Shown: positions 35,426-44,087 of the stretch, one piece after another
How positions within the stretch are numbered: the first letter of the stretch is position 1
Layout: the number at the start of each line of letters is the position of its first letter
Assembly (NCBI GenBank): GCA_016699715.1
Contig: CP065007.1
Coordinates: 1,674,001 to 1,738,000, forward strand
Length of the DNA: 64,000 bases
Origin: Candidatus Competibacteraceae bacterium
GTDB taxonomy: Bacteria; Pseudomonadota; Gammaproteobacteria; Competibacterales; Competibacteraceae
Direction: 5' to 3'
Translations under genes and position numbers: made by a program
Notes under the pieces: model-generated
Told to the model about the DNA's origin: nothing
Seen by the model: only the letters and a program-made list of their open reading frames with translations
Database searches by the model: none

Positions 35426-36634
35426 GTGAGCCGTAAAAAACTACTGGTCCTCTCATCCACCTATCCACGCTGGCTGGGCGATCCGGAACCGGGTTTCGTA
35501 CACGAACTGGCGAAAAGACTCACAACCCAGTTCGATGTGCGCGTCCTGTGCCCTCATGCGCGGGGCGCGGCGCCGCGGGAAACATTCGAAGGCGTTCAAG
35601 TGAGGCGCTACCGCTATGCGCCAAGCCGGCTTGAAACCCTGGTCAACGACGGTGGTATCGTCAACAATCTAAAACGCCAACCGTGGAAGTGGTTGCTCGT
35701 CCCGTCTTTTCTTCTGGGCTTGTTCTGGTGCGCCTGGCGCGAGATACGTCGCTGGCACCCGGACGTGATTCACGCCCACTGGCTACTGCCGCAGGGTTTG
35801 ATCGTGGCGCTGCTCGACCTACTGGATCGCCACACACCGCCTTTTCTGGTCACTTCGCACGGCGCCGATCTCTTTGCCTTGCGTGCCCGCCCGCTGACAG
35901 CGCTGAAGCGCTTCGTCGTGAGTCGCGCGGCCGCGCTGACGGTGGTCAGCCAGACGATGACCGGCGAACTGGCACGAATCGGGGTATCCGCGCAAAAGGT
36001 CTGTGTGCTACCGATGGGCGTAGACATCACCCATCGTTTTACCCCCATGCCTGATCAGCCCCGCTCGCACGATGAAATCCTGTTTGTCGGGCGGCTGGTG
36101 GAAAAGAAGGGGCTACGGTATTTGCTCGCCGCCATGCCGGAGATTATTGCCCGCCATCCTGCGGCGTTCCTGACGATAGTGGGGTTCGGGCCGGAGGAAG
36201 GCGAGCGGCGCGCTCAGGCTGAGGCTTTGGGCCTTGCTCACAAGGTCAAGTTTCTCGGCCCGCTCGCTCAGGTGGAACTACCGGATCTATATCGGCGCGC
36301 GGCGGTCTTTGTTGCCCCCTTTGTACGAGCCGAGTCCGGCGATCAGGAAGGCTTACCCGTCACTTTGATGGAAGCTATCGCCTGCGGCTGTCCGGTGGTG
36401 GTGGGTGAACTGGAAGCGATGGCGGATCTCTTCGAACCAGATGAGGCGGACCTGCGGGTGATCTCCACCAATATCCAGGCGCTGGCAGAGCACGTTATCG
36501 CGACCTTGGAGCATCCACGGGAGGCTTGCCGCCGCGCCGACCGGATGCGTGTCCGTCTCTCGCAGCGGCTGAGTTGGGATACTATTGCTCGGCAATATGC
36601 TGGGATATTGCGAGGCGTTTTGGCCATACCTTAA
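35426..36634 (+). CDS. Glycosyltransferase family 4
   Basis: This 402-residue GT-B enzyme has the N-terminal acceptor domain (LVLSSTYPRWLGDPEPGFVH), VIHAHWLLPQGL, and the donor-side signature EILFVGRLVEKKGLRYLL with the E-x7-E-type segment RAESGDQEGLPVTLMEAIAC. The start is GTG 35426 with AAGGGA about 6 bp upstream. It opens the polysaccharide region on the plus strand, separated from the following methyltransferase by a MITE. Donor and acceptor sugars are unknown. Confidence 0.92.
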   Translation: MSRKKLLVLSSTYPRWLGDPEPGFVHELAKRLTTQFDVRVLCPHARGAAPRETFEGVQVRRYRYAPSRLETLVNDGGIVNNLKRQPWKWLLVPSFLLGLFWCAWREIRRWHPDVIHAHWLLPQGLIVALLDLLDRHTPPFLVTSHGADLFALRARPLTALKRFVVSRAAALTVVSQTMTGELARIGVSAQKVCVLPMGVDITHRFTPMPDQPRSHDEILFVGRLVEKKGLRYLLAAMPEIIARHPAAFLTIVGFGPEEGERRAQAEALGLAHKVKFLGPLAQVELPDLYRRAAVFVAPFVRAESGDQEGLPVTLMEAIACGCPVVVGELEAMADLFEPDEADLRVISTNIQALAEHVIATLEHPREACRRADRMRVRLSQRLSWDTIARQYAGILRGVLAIP

Positions 36635-36638
36635 TTCC

Positions 36639-36873
36639 TGAATCTCACCGTTCGCTTAAAATTTAGGGCGGAAAATGAAAATTATTTCCCACTTTGGGGG
36701 TAAAAACAGGGCCTATTTTGGGATGACAACTCAAGCTTCCAAAAAGTCTCCATCCGCAAGGCATGTTAATGTGACTCAAAATAAGACAATTTAATCATTT
36801 TTCAGCCAATTACTCAGCTATTAAGGTGAAAATCTTAAAAACTGGGAAAAATTTAAGCGAACGGTGAGTGAAT
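36639..36873. mobile_element. 225-bp MITE with terminal inverted repeats and 5-bp target duplication
   Basis: The element spans 36644-36868. Its ends are CTCACCGTTCGCTTAAA and the exact inverse at the right end, with further pairing interrupted by one base. It is flanked by direct repeats TGAAT at 36639-36643 and 36869-36873. The interior is AT-rich and has no ORF. Its right end lies 18 bp before the start of the next gene. The parent transposase is not in the window. Confidence 0.88.
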
Positions 36874-36890
36874 AGTACCGGAATCCCTGA

Positions 36891-37622
36891 ATGAGCAAAA
36901 GACAACCCAAACTCATCCTACGTGAGAGTTGTATCGAAGATATAACACGTACTTGGATCCCATCTGGCTTTCTTGAGGTGGGTGCCGGAACGGGCTACAT
37001 GACTCGAAAATTTCTGGAGAGCGGCTTTCATGGAGTCTGCTACGATCTTGGCGAGGAGAGCAGAAACAAGCTCAGGCAGAATTTGGCCACCTTTCGAGCG
37101 CGTATGGACGTTGTAGACGACTTGTGCAGCCTTACTCCAGGCTCATTCGATTATCTATTTGCCTTCGAGGTTCTAGAACATATCGAGGACGATAGGGCAG
37201 CGCTGCGGGATTGGACCCAGTACCTTAAACCGGGAGGTAAAATTCTAGTTACGGTACCGGCACACGCCAAAAAATTCGGCAAGTCTGATGAAATTGTTGG
37301 CCATGTCCGACGCTACGAACGGCACGAGCTAACGGATCTTCTGAATGCTACAGGTTATCGGGATATCCATTTGGTAAATTATGGCTTTCCTCTTACCGAG
37401 ATCACACGAACTGTATCTAATCTATTGATTTGTCGTGAGAATGCCCATCTGAAACTTACGTCCGTCGAGAGGAGCACGCGCAGCAGTTTCTCAAGACCCC
37501 AACATATTCGCAACATTCTGAGAGGGTTGAACGAAGGCATTTTTAGCCCCTTCAAAGTGCTTCAGCGCGTGTTTTATGGCAAGGATTGGGGAGATGGACT
37601 GGTGGCCACTGCCCGTAAATGA
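36891..37622 (+). CDS. Class I SAM-dependent methyltransferase
   Basis: The protein has 243 residues. Motif I is FLEVGAGTGYMTRKFLESGF, with acidic post-II residues (VVDDLCSL), FDYLFAFEVLEHIEDD and the LKPGGKILVTVPAH segment. This is a ubiE/COQ5-like fold often found in glycan clusters, probably methylating a sugar or small precursor. The region upstream is the MITE, so its promoter may come from that element. The ribosome site is weak. Confidence 0.88.
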   Translation: MSKRQPKLILRESCIEDITRTWIPSGFLEVGAGTGYMTRKFLESGFHGVCYDLGEESRNKLRQNLATFRARMDVVDDLCSLTPGSFDYLFAFEVLEHIEDDRAALRDWTQYLKPGGKILVTVPAHAKKFGKSDEIVGHVRRYERHELTDLLNATGYRDIHLVNYGFPLTEITRTVSNLLICRENAHLKLTSVERSTRSSFSRPQHIRNILRGLNEGIFSPFKVLQRVFYGKDWGDGLVATARK

Positions 37623-37659
37623 CAAGAATTGCCTTTATGGGCATCGAGATCAATTCAAT

Positions 37660-38760
37660 TTATTCGAATAAGTCCAAGTAAGCCTTTTCCGCCAAGCTCG
37701 CCAGTTCTCCCCAATCCGGGATTTTCAGGGCAACCACTTCAGGCCGGGCGAGTTGCGCCTTTAGACAGTGGGCCAAACTCGCAACATCGTCGGGCTCATA
37801 TAAAGTTTGAATGGAACTTTGAAAAAGTGTAGTCATCGCCCCAACACGAGCGACAGCAAGGGGCGCCCCGCAGGCTACCATTTCATAAGCCTTTTGCGGA
37901 AAGCTGTAGCGTCCGTAAGGTGTATCCCGTAAATAAACCACCCCCGCATCAAGCGCACTGAACAGTTCGGCAGTTTGAGCGTGAGGCATCATGCCCAAAT
38001 AATGCACACGCGAGTCTTGAGGGGGTGGACATTCAGGATCGAGAGAACCCGCTAACACTAAGTGAACGTTCTGATTTTCCTGGGCAATCCGTTCAAAGGC
38101 ACGATACAGCGGTTCGATCCCCTTCTCTTTCGAGAGTCCGCCAGCCGTACCGATAAGCTTTGCATCCAAGGGCAATCCCAAACGAGCTCGACATGCCCAA
38201 CGGTCGCGTGGATAGAAAATAGTACGGTCAATCGTGCTCGGCAAGGCGAGCACAACGCCATGCACACCGTAGTCATCCCGCACTAAGTCAGCAAGCGGTT
38301 CGGACACACAAGTCACAACCGTTGCCCGGCGCAAGGCACGCCGGTAAAGAGGGACTATTCCCGGTAGTCGGGATAAACCAAAACTTTCGAAATGATCATA
38401 AAGATCGGCAGCGAAAGGCACACCTAGTCGTTTAGCTAACCAATCACTCAAAATGATGTGCGGGGCATCCGAGGCGCCCACCAGCAGATCGGGCGCAAAC
38501 ATGCGCAACAGCCGCAAAGCCTGGCACGGATAGGTCAGTCCACCGGAGCGCCCCGGCGTCAGTCCGACCCACCGTAATTCCCCCGGATTCGCCGGATGCC
38601 GCTCGTCCCGCGCCTCTGTAGCGCGATAACTGAGACACAGTCCCAAAACGTCATGGCCACGCAGAGCCAGTTGGCGTGGTTGCTCGTACAGCCGCGCATA
38701 GCGATCAGCGATCACGTCGTAACTCATGTACTGGCGTTTACAGAGGAAGGCAATGCGCAT
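37660..38760 (-). CDS. Glycosyltransferase family 4
   Basis: This 366-residue GT-B protein has FAADLYDHFESFGLSRLPG, CVSEPLADLVRDDYG, the donor-binding GTAGGLSKEKGIEPLYRAFE and a C-terminal YSFPQKAYEMVACGAPLAVA. It converges on the methyltransferase gene with 37 bp between stops. It is the last gene of the leftward glycan array. Donor and acceptor are unknown. Confidence 0.9.
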   Translation of the reverse strand: MRIAFLCKRQYMSYDVIADRYARLYEQPRQLALRGHDVLGLCLSYRATEARDERHPANPGELRWVGLTPGRSGGLTYPCQALRLLRMFAPDLLVGASDAPHIILSDWLAKRLGVPFAADLYDHFESFGLSRLPGIVPLYRRALRRATVVTCVSEPLADLVRDDYGVHGVVLALPSTIDRTIFYPRDRWACRARLGLPLDAKLIGTAGGLSKEKGIEPLYRAFERIAQENQNVHLVLAGSLDPECPPPQDSRVHYLGMMPHAQTAELFSALDAGVVYLRDTPYGRYSFPQKAYEMVACGAPLAVARVGAMTTLFQSSIQTLYEPDDVASLAHCLKAQLARPEVVALKIPDWGELASLAEKAYLDLFE

Positions 38761-38772
38761 TGGGTGAATTTC

Positions 38773-39015
38773 TCAGGACGGTGGGCGACGAGGACCGGTG
38801 CGATTGCGAAACCCGTCATGAATCCCGCGCAGGTAGGCGGATAATTGTTGCCAGCGCTTGGGATCGTGGCGCAAGGAACCCAACAGACGGATCAGTAAAC
38901 CGGGTAGCGTTTCGGTCCAAAGCCGGTGGCCGTAATGGCGGCGGGCGGTAAGACAGTCGGCGAGCAGACGCTGGCGGTTGTAGGTGACCAGGACGGCGGC
39001 GATAGTGGTGGGCAT
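38773..39015 (-). pseudogene. Internally deleted GT2 (GlfT-like) glycosyltransferase remnant
   Basis: The 80-codon frame joins the first 24 residues of a GT2 enzyme (IAAVLVTYNRQRLLADCLTA) directly to its last 56 (RRHYGHRLWTETLPGLLIRL onward). Compared with the intact 320-residue paralog at 42116-43078 (VVVVVTYNRKALLAHCLDA and ARKHYG), about 220 residues, including the DDD catalytic motif, are missing. The join is in frame near 38943 in GC-rich microhomology. It cannot be catalytically active. Confidence 0.85.
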
Positions 39016-39088
39016 GGGCGAGGGTTGCCGCTCAAAAACTCAGGGCGAAAAGCAGGGTGATTTTGATCGGGTTCATGTCAATCTATGC

Positions 39089-40195
39089 CTATTCGTTAGC
39101 GAGGCCAAGTATCCGCTCGGCGGTTTTCAGGGCGGCGGCAACGACCTGGTCCATGTTGTAGTAACGATATTGAGCGAGGCGGCCGACAAAAAAGGTGTGG
39201 GTTTCGCGGGCGGCAAGGGCTTTGTAGTGCTGGTAGAGCGCTTCGTTTTCCGGGCGCGGAATGGGGTAGTAGGGATCGCCGGTGTCTTGGGGATATTCGC
39301 GGACGATGGAGGTGCCGGGGTGGCTTTGGCCGGTGAGGTGCTTGAATTCGGTGATACGAGTGTAGGCGTGCTCGTTGGGATAGTTGACGACGGCGACCGG
39401 CTGGTGTTGGGGAATGCCGGGCAGTTGTTGGTGTTCGAAACGCAGGGAGCGGTAGGGCAAGGGTCCATGGCCATACTCAAAATAGGCATCGATGGGGCCA
39501 GTGTAGATGATGGCTTTGGCGCTGATCCGGTGGCGAATGGTGAAGAAGTCGGTGTCGAGTTCGAGGCGGATGTTGGGGTGGTCGAGCATCCGCTGGAATA
39601 GCGCGGTGTAGCCGTCCTTGGGCATGATCTGGAATTGGTCGCTGAAGTAGCGGTCGTCGCGGTTGGTGCGAACCGGAATACGGGCGGTGACGGCGGCGCT
39701 GAGTTGGGAGGGGTCGAGGCCCCATTGTTTGCGGGTGTAGCCGCGAAAGAATTTTTCGTAGAGGTCGCGGCCGACGGTATTGAGAACGACGTCTTCACTG
39801 GTTTTGATGGGGTCGCGGGGTTCACGCACCCGGTTGAGGAAGGCCCGGACGCCGGTTTCGTCAAGGTTGAGGCTGTAGAGACGATTAATCGTGTCCTGGT
39901 TGATGGGGATGGGAAGAAGTTGGCCATCAACGCTGGCAAGGACACGGTGTTCGTAGGGCATCCAGTCGGTGAAGCGCGAGAGGTAGTCGACCACGCGCTG
40001 GGCGTTGGTGTGAAAGATGTGCGGGCCGTAGCGATGGATGAGGACGCCGTGGGCGTCGGGTTCGTCGTAGGCGTTGCCGCCAATGTGGGGACGCTGGTCG
40101 ATGACCAGAACTTGTTGGCCAGCGCTGGCGAGGCGTTCGGCGACGACGCTGCCGGCAAAGCCAGCGCCGATAACTATAAAGTCGGCTGTTTTCAC
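39089..40195 (-). CDS. glf: UDP-galactopyranose mutase
   Basis: This 368-residue flavoenzyme converts UDP-galactopyranose to UDP-galactofuranose. The N-terminal FAD dinucleotide motif is VIGAGFAGSVVAERLASAG, followed by RPHIGGNAYDE, and later YGPHIFHTN and the RKQWGLDPSQL substrate region. The C-terminus has the flavin/substrate loop FFVGRLAQYRYYNMDQ. It indicates galactofuranose in the exported glycan. The neighbouring GT2 remnant would have been its partner transferase. A diverged 5' stub of a second glf lies at 41.9 kb. Confidence 0.96.
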   Translation of the reverse strand: MKTADFIVIGAGFAGSVVAERLASAGQQVLVIDQRPHIGGNAYDEPDAHGVLIHRYGPHIFHTNAQRVVDYLSRFTDWMPYEHRVLASVDGQLLPIPINQDTINRLYSLNLDETGVRAFLNRVREPRDPIKTSEDVVLNTVGRDLYEKFFRGYTRKQWGLDPSQLSAAVTARIPVRTNRDDRYFSDQFQIMPKDGYTALFQRMLDHPNIRLELDTDFFTIRHRISAKAIIYTGPIDAYFEYGHGPLPYRSLRFEHQQLPGIPQHQPVAVVNYPNEHAYTRITEFKHLTGQSHPGTSIVREYPQDTGDPYYPIPRPENEALYQHYKALAARETHTFFVGRLAQYRYYNMDQVVAAALKTAERILGLANE

Positions 40196-40258
40196 GCTTG
40201 GGTAGTCTCTAACACAATTGGCCGGAAAGATTTAGGGTGGATCAATAAGATATAGTGT

Positions 40259-40364
40259 TCCTGTCTGATTTGTGGAGTCGCTGTTTCGAAGCACCCCGGC
40301 GCTGCGCACCACCCCTCTTTGTCCAAGGAGGGGAGATTCCACAACCAGTCTGGGAGCGCTATAT
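40259..40364 (-). repeat. 106-bp interspersed repeat, copy B
   Basis: This is the second copy of the element at 29524-29629, same length, 12 differences. It lies between the start of glf and the end of the fic gene. The minus strand again has no stop and reads LPDWLWNLPSLDKEGW, then CAAPGCFET. The inner inverted repeat is weakened by changes at its left arm. Confidence 0.85.
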
Positions 40365-40410
40365 TGTTCGGCTTACCGAAGACAGTCCGCTGCCAGTTCG
40401 GCGTCAATCC

Positions 40411-41256
40411 CTACTTGGGTTCCTGGATCGACTGCTCCTTGTTCTGGCTTCGATGGTGTTGAATTTGTCGCATATTTTCCAAGAGATCTTGGGTTTCTTG
40501 CCAATTGTCCGCAAAAAACCCCTCAAGCGTCTGCAATTCAGAACCTTCTTCCAGCAGCGGTTGACCCAGTTGTGCTTGACCGTGGGCGCTATCATAAGCG
40601 ACGAGCAGCTTAATATATTCACGTCGTCGTTCCCGTGCCACCACAATCGGCGGGAATCCGGATTGAAGCAAGGGTAAATTGGCAATCAATCGCGCCATAC
40701 GCCCGTTGCCGTCGAAAAAGGGATGAATCCGGGTGAAGGCCAAGTGCAGGCGAGTGTAGGCGGTTAATGCCGCATCACGGTCCAGATCGCCAGTTAGCGT
40801 TTGATTGAGGGAGGCCAGCCAATCGCCCATTAAGGCGGGAACGTGCTTGGGTTGTGCGTATTCGCGCCAAGCCTGACGGTTATGTGGATCGATATAGTAG
40901 GTTCCATTCGGTTCGTTTTTCCACGCGCCGACCGGACTGTAAATATCAACGATGACTTCGGTTTGCACGGCCCGATGGAGTTGGAATAAATCGCTTTCCA
41001 CCAGTGGCGTGGTGCGTTCGATCCAGTGATAGAGCAATTCGATCGCTCGCGCATGGCCCACCACCTCGTAATGATCTTTCAGGGGTTTGCCCGCGACGGT
41101 GAGTCCTTCGGCCAGAATGAAGGCCGTATCGCCCAGCGTTAGGCTGTTGCCTTCAAGGGCGGTGGAGGTATGTGTCCACAAATCCCGTAATTGTGCCCGT
41201 AGAGCAATCTGTAAGTCCTGATCCAATCCGGCGAAGAGGTTTTTTCTAGCCATCAT
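40411..41256 (-). CDS. Fic-domain AMP-transferase-like protein (class II, self-inhibited)
   Basis: The protein has 281 residues. The Fic catalytic motif HPFFDGNGRMAR is intact at residues 178-189, and the flap and preceding helices are present. An N-terminal inhibitory motif, S31-x3-E35-G36, matches the (S/T)xxxE(G/N) rule of class II Fic proteins. Such proteins transfer AMP or related groups to targets; the target is unknown. It lies within the glycan region beside a repeat and a truncated phosphoribosyltransferase, so it is probably part of an inserted segment. Confidence 0.92.
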   Translation of the reverse strand: MMARKNLFAGLDQDLQIALRAQLRDLWTHTSTALEGNSLTLGDTAFILAEGLTVAGKPLKDHYEVVGHARAIELLYHWIERTTPLVESDLFQLHRAVQTEVIVDIYSPVGAWKNEPNGTYYIDPHNRQAWREYAQPKHVPALMGDWLASLNQTLTGDLDRDAALTAYTRLHLAFTRIHPFFDGNGRMARLIANLPLLQSGFPPIVVARERRREYIKLLVAYDSAHGQAQLGQPLLEEGSELQTLEGFFADNWQETQDLLENMRQIQHHRSQNKEQSIQEPK

Positions 41257-41336
41257 GTGGGCAAGCCTGAGCGTGAATGTTGAAGGTTCATGAATCAGGC
41301 TATTTTTTCACTAATTCACTCACCCGTAGAGCGACC

Positions 41337-41904
41337 TCACGCTTCGATTGCCGCAGTAATTCGATTTCGGATGCGCTCAACATCCGGGGTGTTGAGAAGG
41401 TAACGCGCTTCAGACTCTGTAAGGCCGTCAAATCCGAAGACGAATCGTTGTTTCCACCAGATTTCAAGTGCTTTTCCATGTTTTAATCTCAGTTTTTCAA
41501 GAGGATCCGTACTGAGTCGCAGATTCGCGGAATAGGGCTTTCCCGTCAAGACGGTTGCACCGATCACCGCTCCGCCGTCCCTCAATATGTGAGAGCGCAA
41601 GTTCGCAAGCGTTTCACCTTGGCCCACGAAATCGTCGACCAGAACATATTCATCTCCGGCAATCACCAGACCATCGAACATGGCCTGTCGGGCCAAGCGC
41701 GAGAATCCGTTGGCGCCAGTGTGCGCAACAATGTTCGTTTGCACGATTCCACTATCGACGCGCCAACCCAATTGTTGCGCCACCACGTCCGCCAGCACCT
41801 CTGGAATCGCATTGACCCCCGTTCCCTCGATAGCATGTGCCGAGACCAAAATCGGTTTTCGCCCCTGAAATATTCGCGCCAACTCGGCGACAACCACCGA
41901 GGAC
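41337..41904 (-). pseudogene. Phosphoribosyltransferase-like gene, 5'-truncated
   Basis: The readable protein from the junction includes ILVSAHAIEGTGVNAIPEVL, SIVQTN-type GIVQTNIVAHTGANG and the PRPP-binding signature YVLVDDFVGQGETLANL, so the core PRTase fold is intact. Upstream of about 41905 the sequence changes to a glf stub in another frame. The open frame continues to a GTG at 41978 only by chance. Related PRTases have additional N-terminal residues, so the 5' end appears lost. Expression from an unusual start cannot be excluded. Confidence 0.7.
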
Positions 41905-42006
41905 TTGGTCGATGACCAGAATTTGCTGTCCGGCACTGGCAAGGCGTTCGGCGACGACGCTGCCGGCAAAACCGGCACCGATAATCAGAACATTACAGGC
42001 AGGCAT
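41905..42006 (-). pseudogene. 5' stub of a second glf (UDP-galactopyranose mutase)
   Basis: From ATG 42006, 34 codons read NVLIIGAGFAGSVVAERLAS and end QQILVIDQ, aligned to the first 34 residues of the intact glf at 40195. At the DNA level it is similar but clearly not identical, so it is not a recent copy. After the Gln codon it switches to unrelated phosphoribosyltransferase sequence. Only the Rossmann N-terminus remains. Confidence 0.85.
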
Positions 42007-42115
42007 AGAGGACTCCCACGCGATAGAAACCGACACCGTCATCGTCCGACATGCCGGATGTCGGGTTAGTCAGGCTAGGGGTGGATATACGGTCATCACA
42101 CAAGTGGAGGCGCGC

Positions 42116-43078
42116 TTATTTCTCAATACACCAACGTTCGTGGCGCCGTCCTTGGCGACCCAGTAGCCCATCCACGAAGCCAGCGACGAACGCGCGCAAT
42201 TGCGCGAGCCGCCGGGGCTCAAACCAGAGCACACTGAACAGCCGGACAAGGGAACCAGGAATGGTCTTGTAATAAAACTCGACGCCGTAGTGCTTGCGCG
42301 CCACCAGCAGCCGGTTACGGGTATCGTAGTAGCGTTTCCAGGGTGGCAATTTAAGACAGAGGATTTCCTGTCCAAACAGCTTCACTGAGTAATCGTCGGC
42401 AGTCGGATGCTGGAGATGGCTAAGAGTCGCGAGGATGATCTTCGCACCTTGCTTGCGGGCACGCACACAGTACTCGACATCGTCGGCGGCGATGAAGAAA
42501 TCCTGTTCGGGCAGCCCGATGTGTTTGACCAGTTCGGTATGTATGAGAAAGCCGAGGAAGGGTATGAACTGGACCTCGGGATTATCCGGCAGCGCCGCTG
42601 GCTGGCGGATGTGCTCGTAGACCTCGCGAGCAGCATCGAGCCCCGCACGGCGGACGCTCATCCGCCAGGATAATCGATTGCCGTCGAGCGCAACGGAGCC
42701 GTAGATGTTGGCAGTATCGACGGCGACCCGTGCGAGTTCTTCCAAGGCCGTCGGCTCCGGTATGGCGTCGTCGTCCATCAGCCAAACCCAGCCTGAGTGC
42801 TCGCGTGCGGCCAGCTTCAAGCCAGCATGGAAACCGCCCGCTCCGCCAGTGTTTTCGTCCAAGCGTGTGTAGCTAAAGCCGGGAAAATCTAACCAACCTG
42901 CTTGGGCTAGGGTCTCACGGGTACCATCGGTGGAGGCGTTGTCGATAACGATAATGTGTGCCGGTGCCAGTGTCTGATGCCTCAGGGCGTCCAAACAATG
43001 AGCCAGCAAGGCTTTGCGGTTGTAAGTCACCACGACCACCACCGGGTTGCCAGTCGGATTTATGTCTCCTCGGCTCAT
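42116..43078 (-). CDS. GT2 galactofuranosyltransferase-like enzyme (GlfT2/WbbL type)
   Basis: This 320-residue GT-A enzyme has VVVVTYNRKALLAHCLDALR, VIDNASTDGT, the DxDD metal motif in WVWLMDDDAIPEPTALEELA, and a C-terminal RNRLLVARKHYG region typical of the GlfT2-like subfamily, which often uses UDP-galactofuranose. The adjacent glf stub and the glf gene nearby support that donor, but it is an inference. It follows the next GT2 gene after 6 bp in the same direction. Confidence 0.88.
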   Translation of the reverse strand: MSRGDINPTGNPVVVVVTYNRKALLAHCLDALRHQTLAPAHIIVIDNASTDGTRETLAQAGWLDFPGFSYTRLDENTGGAGGFHAGLKLAAREHSGWVWLMDDDAIPEPTALEELARVAVDTANIYGSVALDGNRLSWRMSVRRAGLDAAREVYEHIRQPAALPDNPEVQFIPFLGFLIHTELVKHIGLPEQDFFIAADDVEYCVRARKQGAKIILATLSHLQHPTADDYSVKLFGQEILCLKLPPWKRYYDTRNRLLVARKHYGVEFYYKTIPGSLVRLFSVLWFEPRRLAQLRAFVAGFVDGLLGRQGRRHERWCIEK

Positions 43079-43084
43079 CCGACT

Positions 43085-44083
43085 TTATAACCTGCGCCGA
43101 TAGTCGATGGCGAAAAAAGCATGCCGTAACTTTCTTGCATTAGTCGAAATCAGCCGTAAGGGAAGCATGAGCCATTCGACTTGTAGCGGGTCCATCGACC
43201 GGAGCACAGCATTGTCGAATACAGGATGCCGTGGACCCGCCCGAGGACTGATGTCATAAGCCTGCTCGGCAACACGCGCCCAATATCGTGGCGCATATGG
43301 GAAGAAACGATGAATGTAATGCCACAATGCCTCGGCCAAGGCATCGGCGCGTTCTGCCGTCAGGCGGCTCTGCTCTGACAAGCGCCGATGCAAGCCGGTT
43401 ATCGCATCGATAATGTTATTGGGCCGATCCGATGCAGTGGACACAGTCGACACTCTCTGGCCGGGGTGTTGAAACCACACCCCAACATGTTTTTCAAGAT
43501 GCACCCATTTCCACTCTTTTATCGCTGCAAGCTGCACCATCCAAACGTAGTCCTGAGCTCGATTGACCGACTCATCCCATCTGGCTGTTCTTAATGTATT
43601 TCGAAGAAATACATTACCAACTGGCAGCCTGAAACCACTGACCGATAGGGCAGCGCAAACAAAGTCCTTTGTATCAGGAAAACCAAGAGTACCAAGCTGT
43701 TCACTATGATCATCCAAGTTCATCACAAGACCAGAGCATAATTCATCTCCGGTCTTTTCCAAAAGATCGATTTGTTCGGAAGCAGCGGTAGGATAAATAA
43801 AATCATCATCGTCCAGAAAACGAATAAATTTTCCACGCGCCTGAACTAAACCGATATTGCGAGCAACGTTTGCATGAGCAATCTGGGTTGGTAACCAGAT
43901 AACAGATAGGTGGTGGCGATAGTTTTCTGCAACTGATCGCCACGACTCATCCAATCCGTTGGGCACCACAATGACTTCCACTTCGCCAGGTGTCATACCT
44001 GCCAAGGCGCTCTCGATCGCGCGGGGCAAATATTGCGGTCGATTGGCGGTGGGGATAACTACAGAAATTAGCGGAGTAGCCAT
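43085..44083 (-). CDS. Glycosyltransferase family 2
   Basis: The protein has 332 residues. The GT-A core has LISVVIPTANRPQYLPRAIE, EVEVIVVPNGLDE and the metal-binding FIRFLDDDDFIYPTA. The C-terminal third is not diagnostic of a sugar. It is separated from the upstream methyltransferase by 4 bp and from the downstream GT2 by 6 bp, so it belongs to one operon. Confidence 0.9.
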   Translation of the reverse strand: MATPLISVVIPTANRPQYLPRAIESALAGMTPGEVEVIVVPNGLDESWRSVAENYRHHLSVIWLPTQIAHANVARNIGLVQARGKFIRFLDDDDFIYPTAASEQIDLLEKTGDELCSGLVMNLDDHSEQLGTLGFPDTKDFVCAALSVSGFRLPVGNVFLRNTLRTARWDESVNRAQDYVWMVQLAAIKEWKWVHLEKHVGVWFQHPGQRVSTVSTASDRPNNIIDAITGLHRRLSEQSRLTAERADALAEALWHYIHRFFPYAPRYWARVAEQAYDISPRAGPRHPVFDNAVLRSMDPLQVEWLMLPLRLISTNARKLRHAFFAIDYRRRL

Positions 44084-44087
44084 TTAT

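Noticed and set aside
41337..41978. A full-length phosphoribosyltransferase starting at GTG 41978
   Set aside because: The first 25 or so codons are the glf stub read out of frame, so this start is an artefact of a junction.
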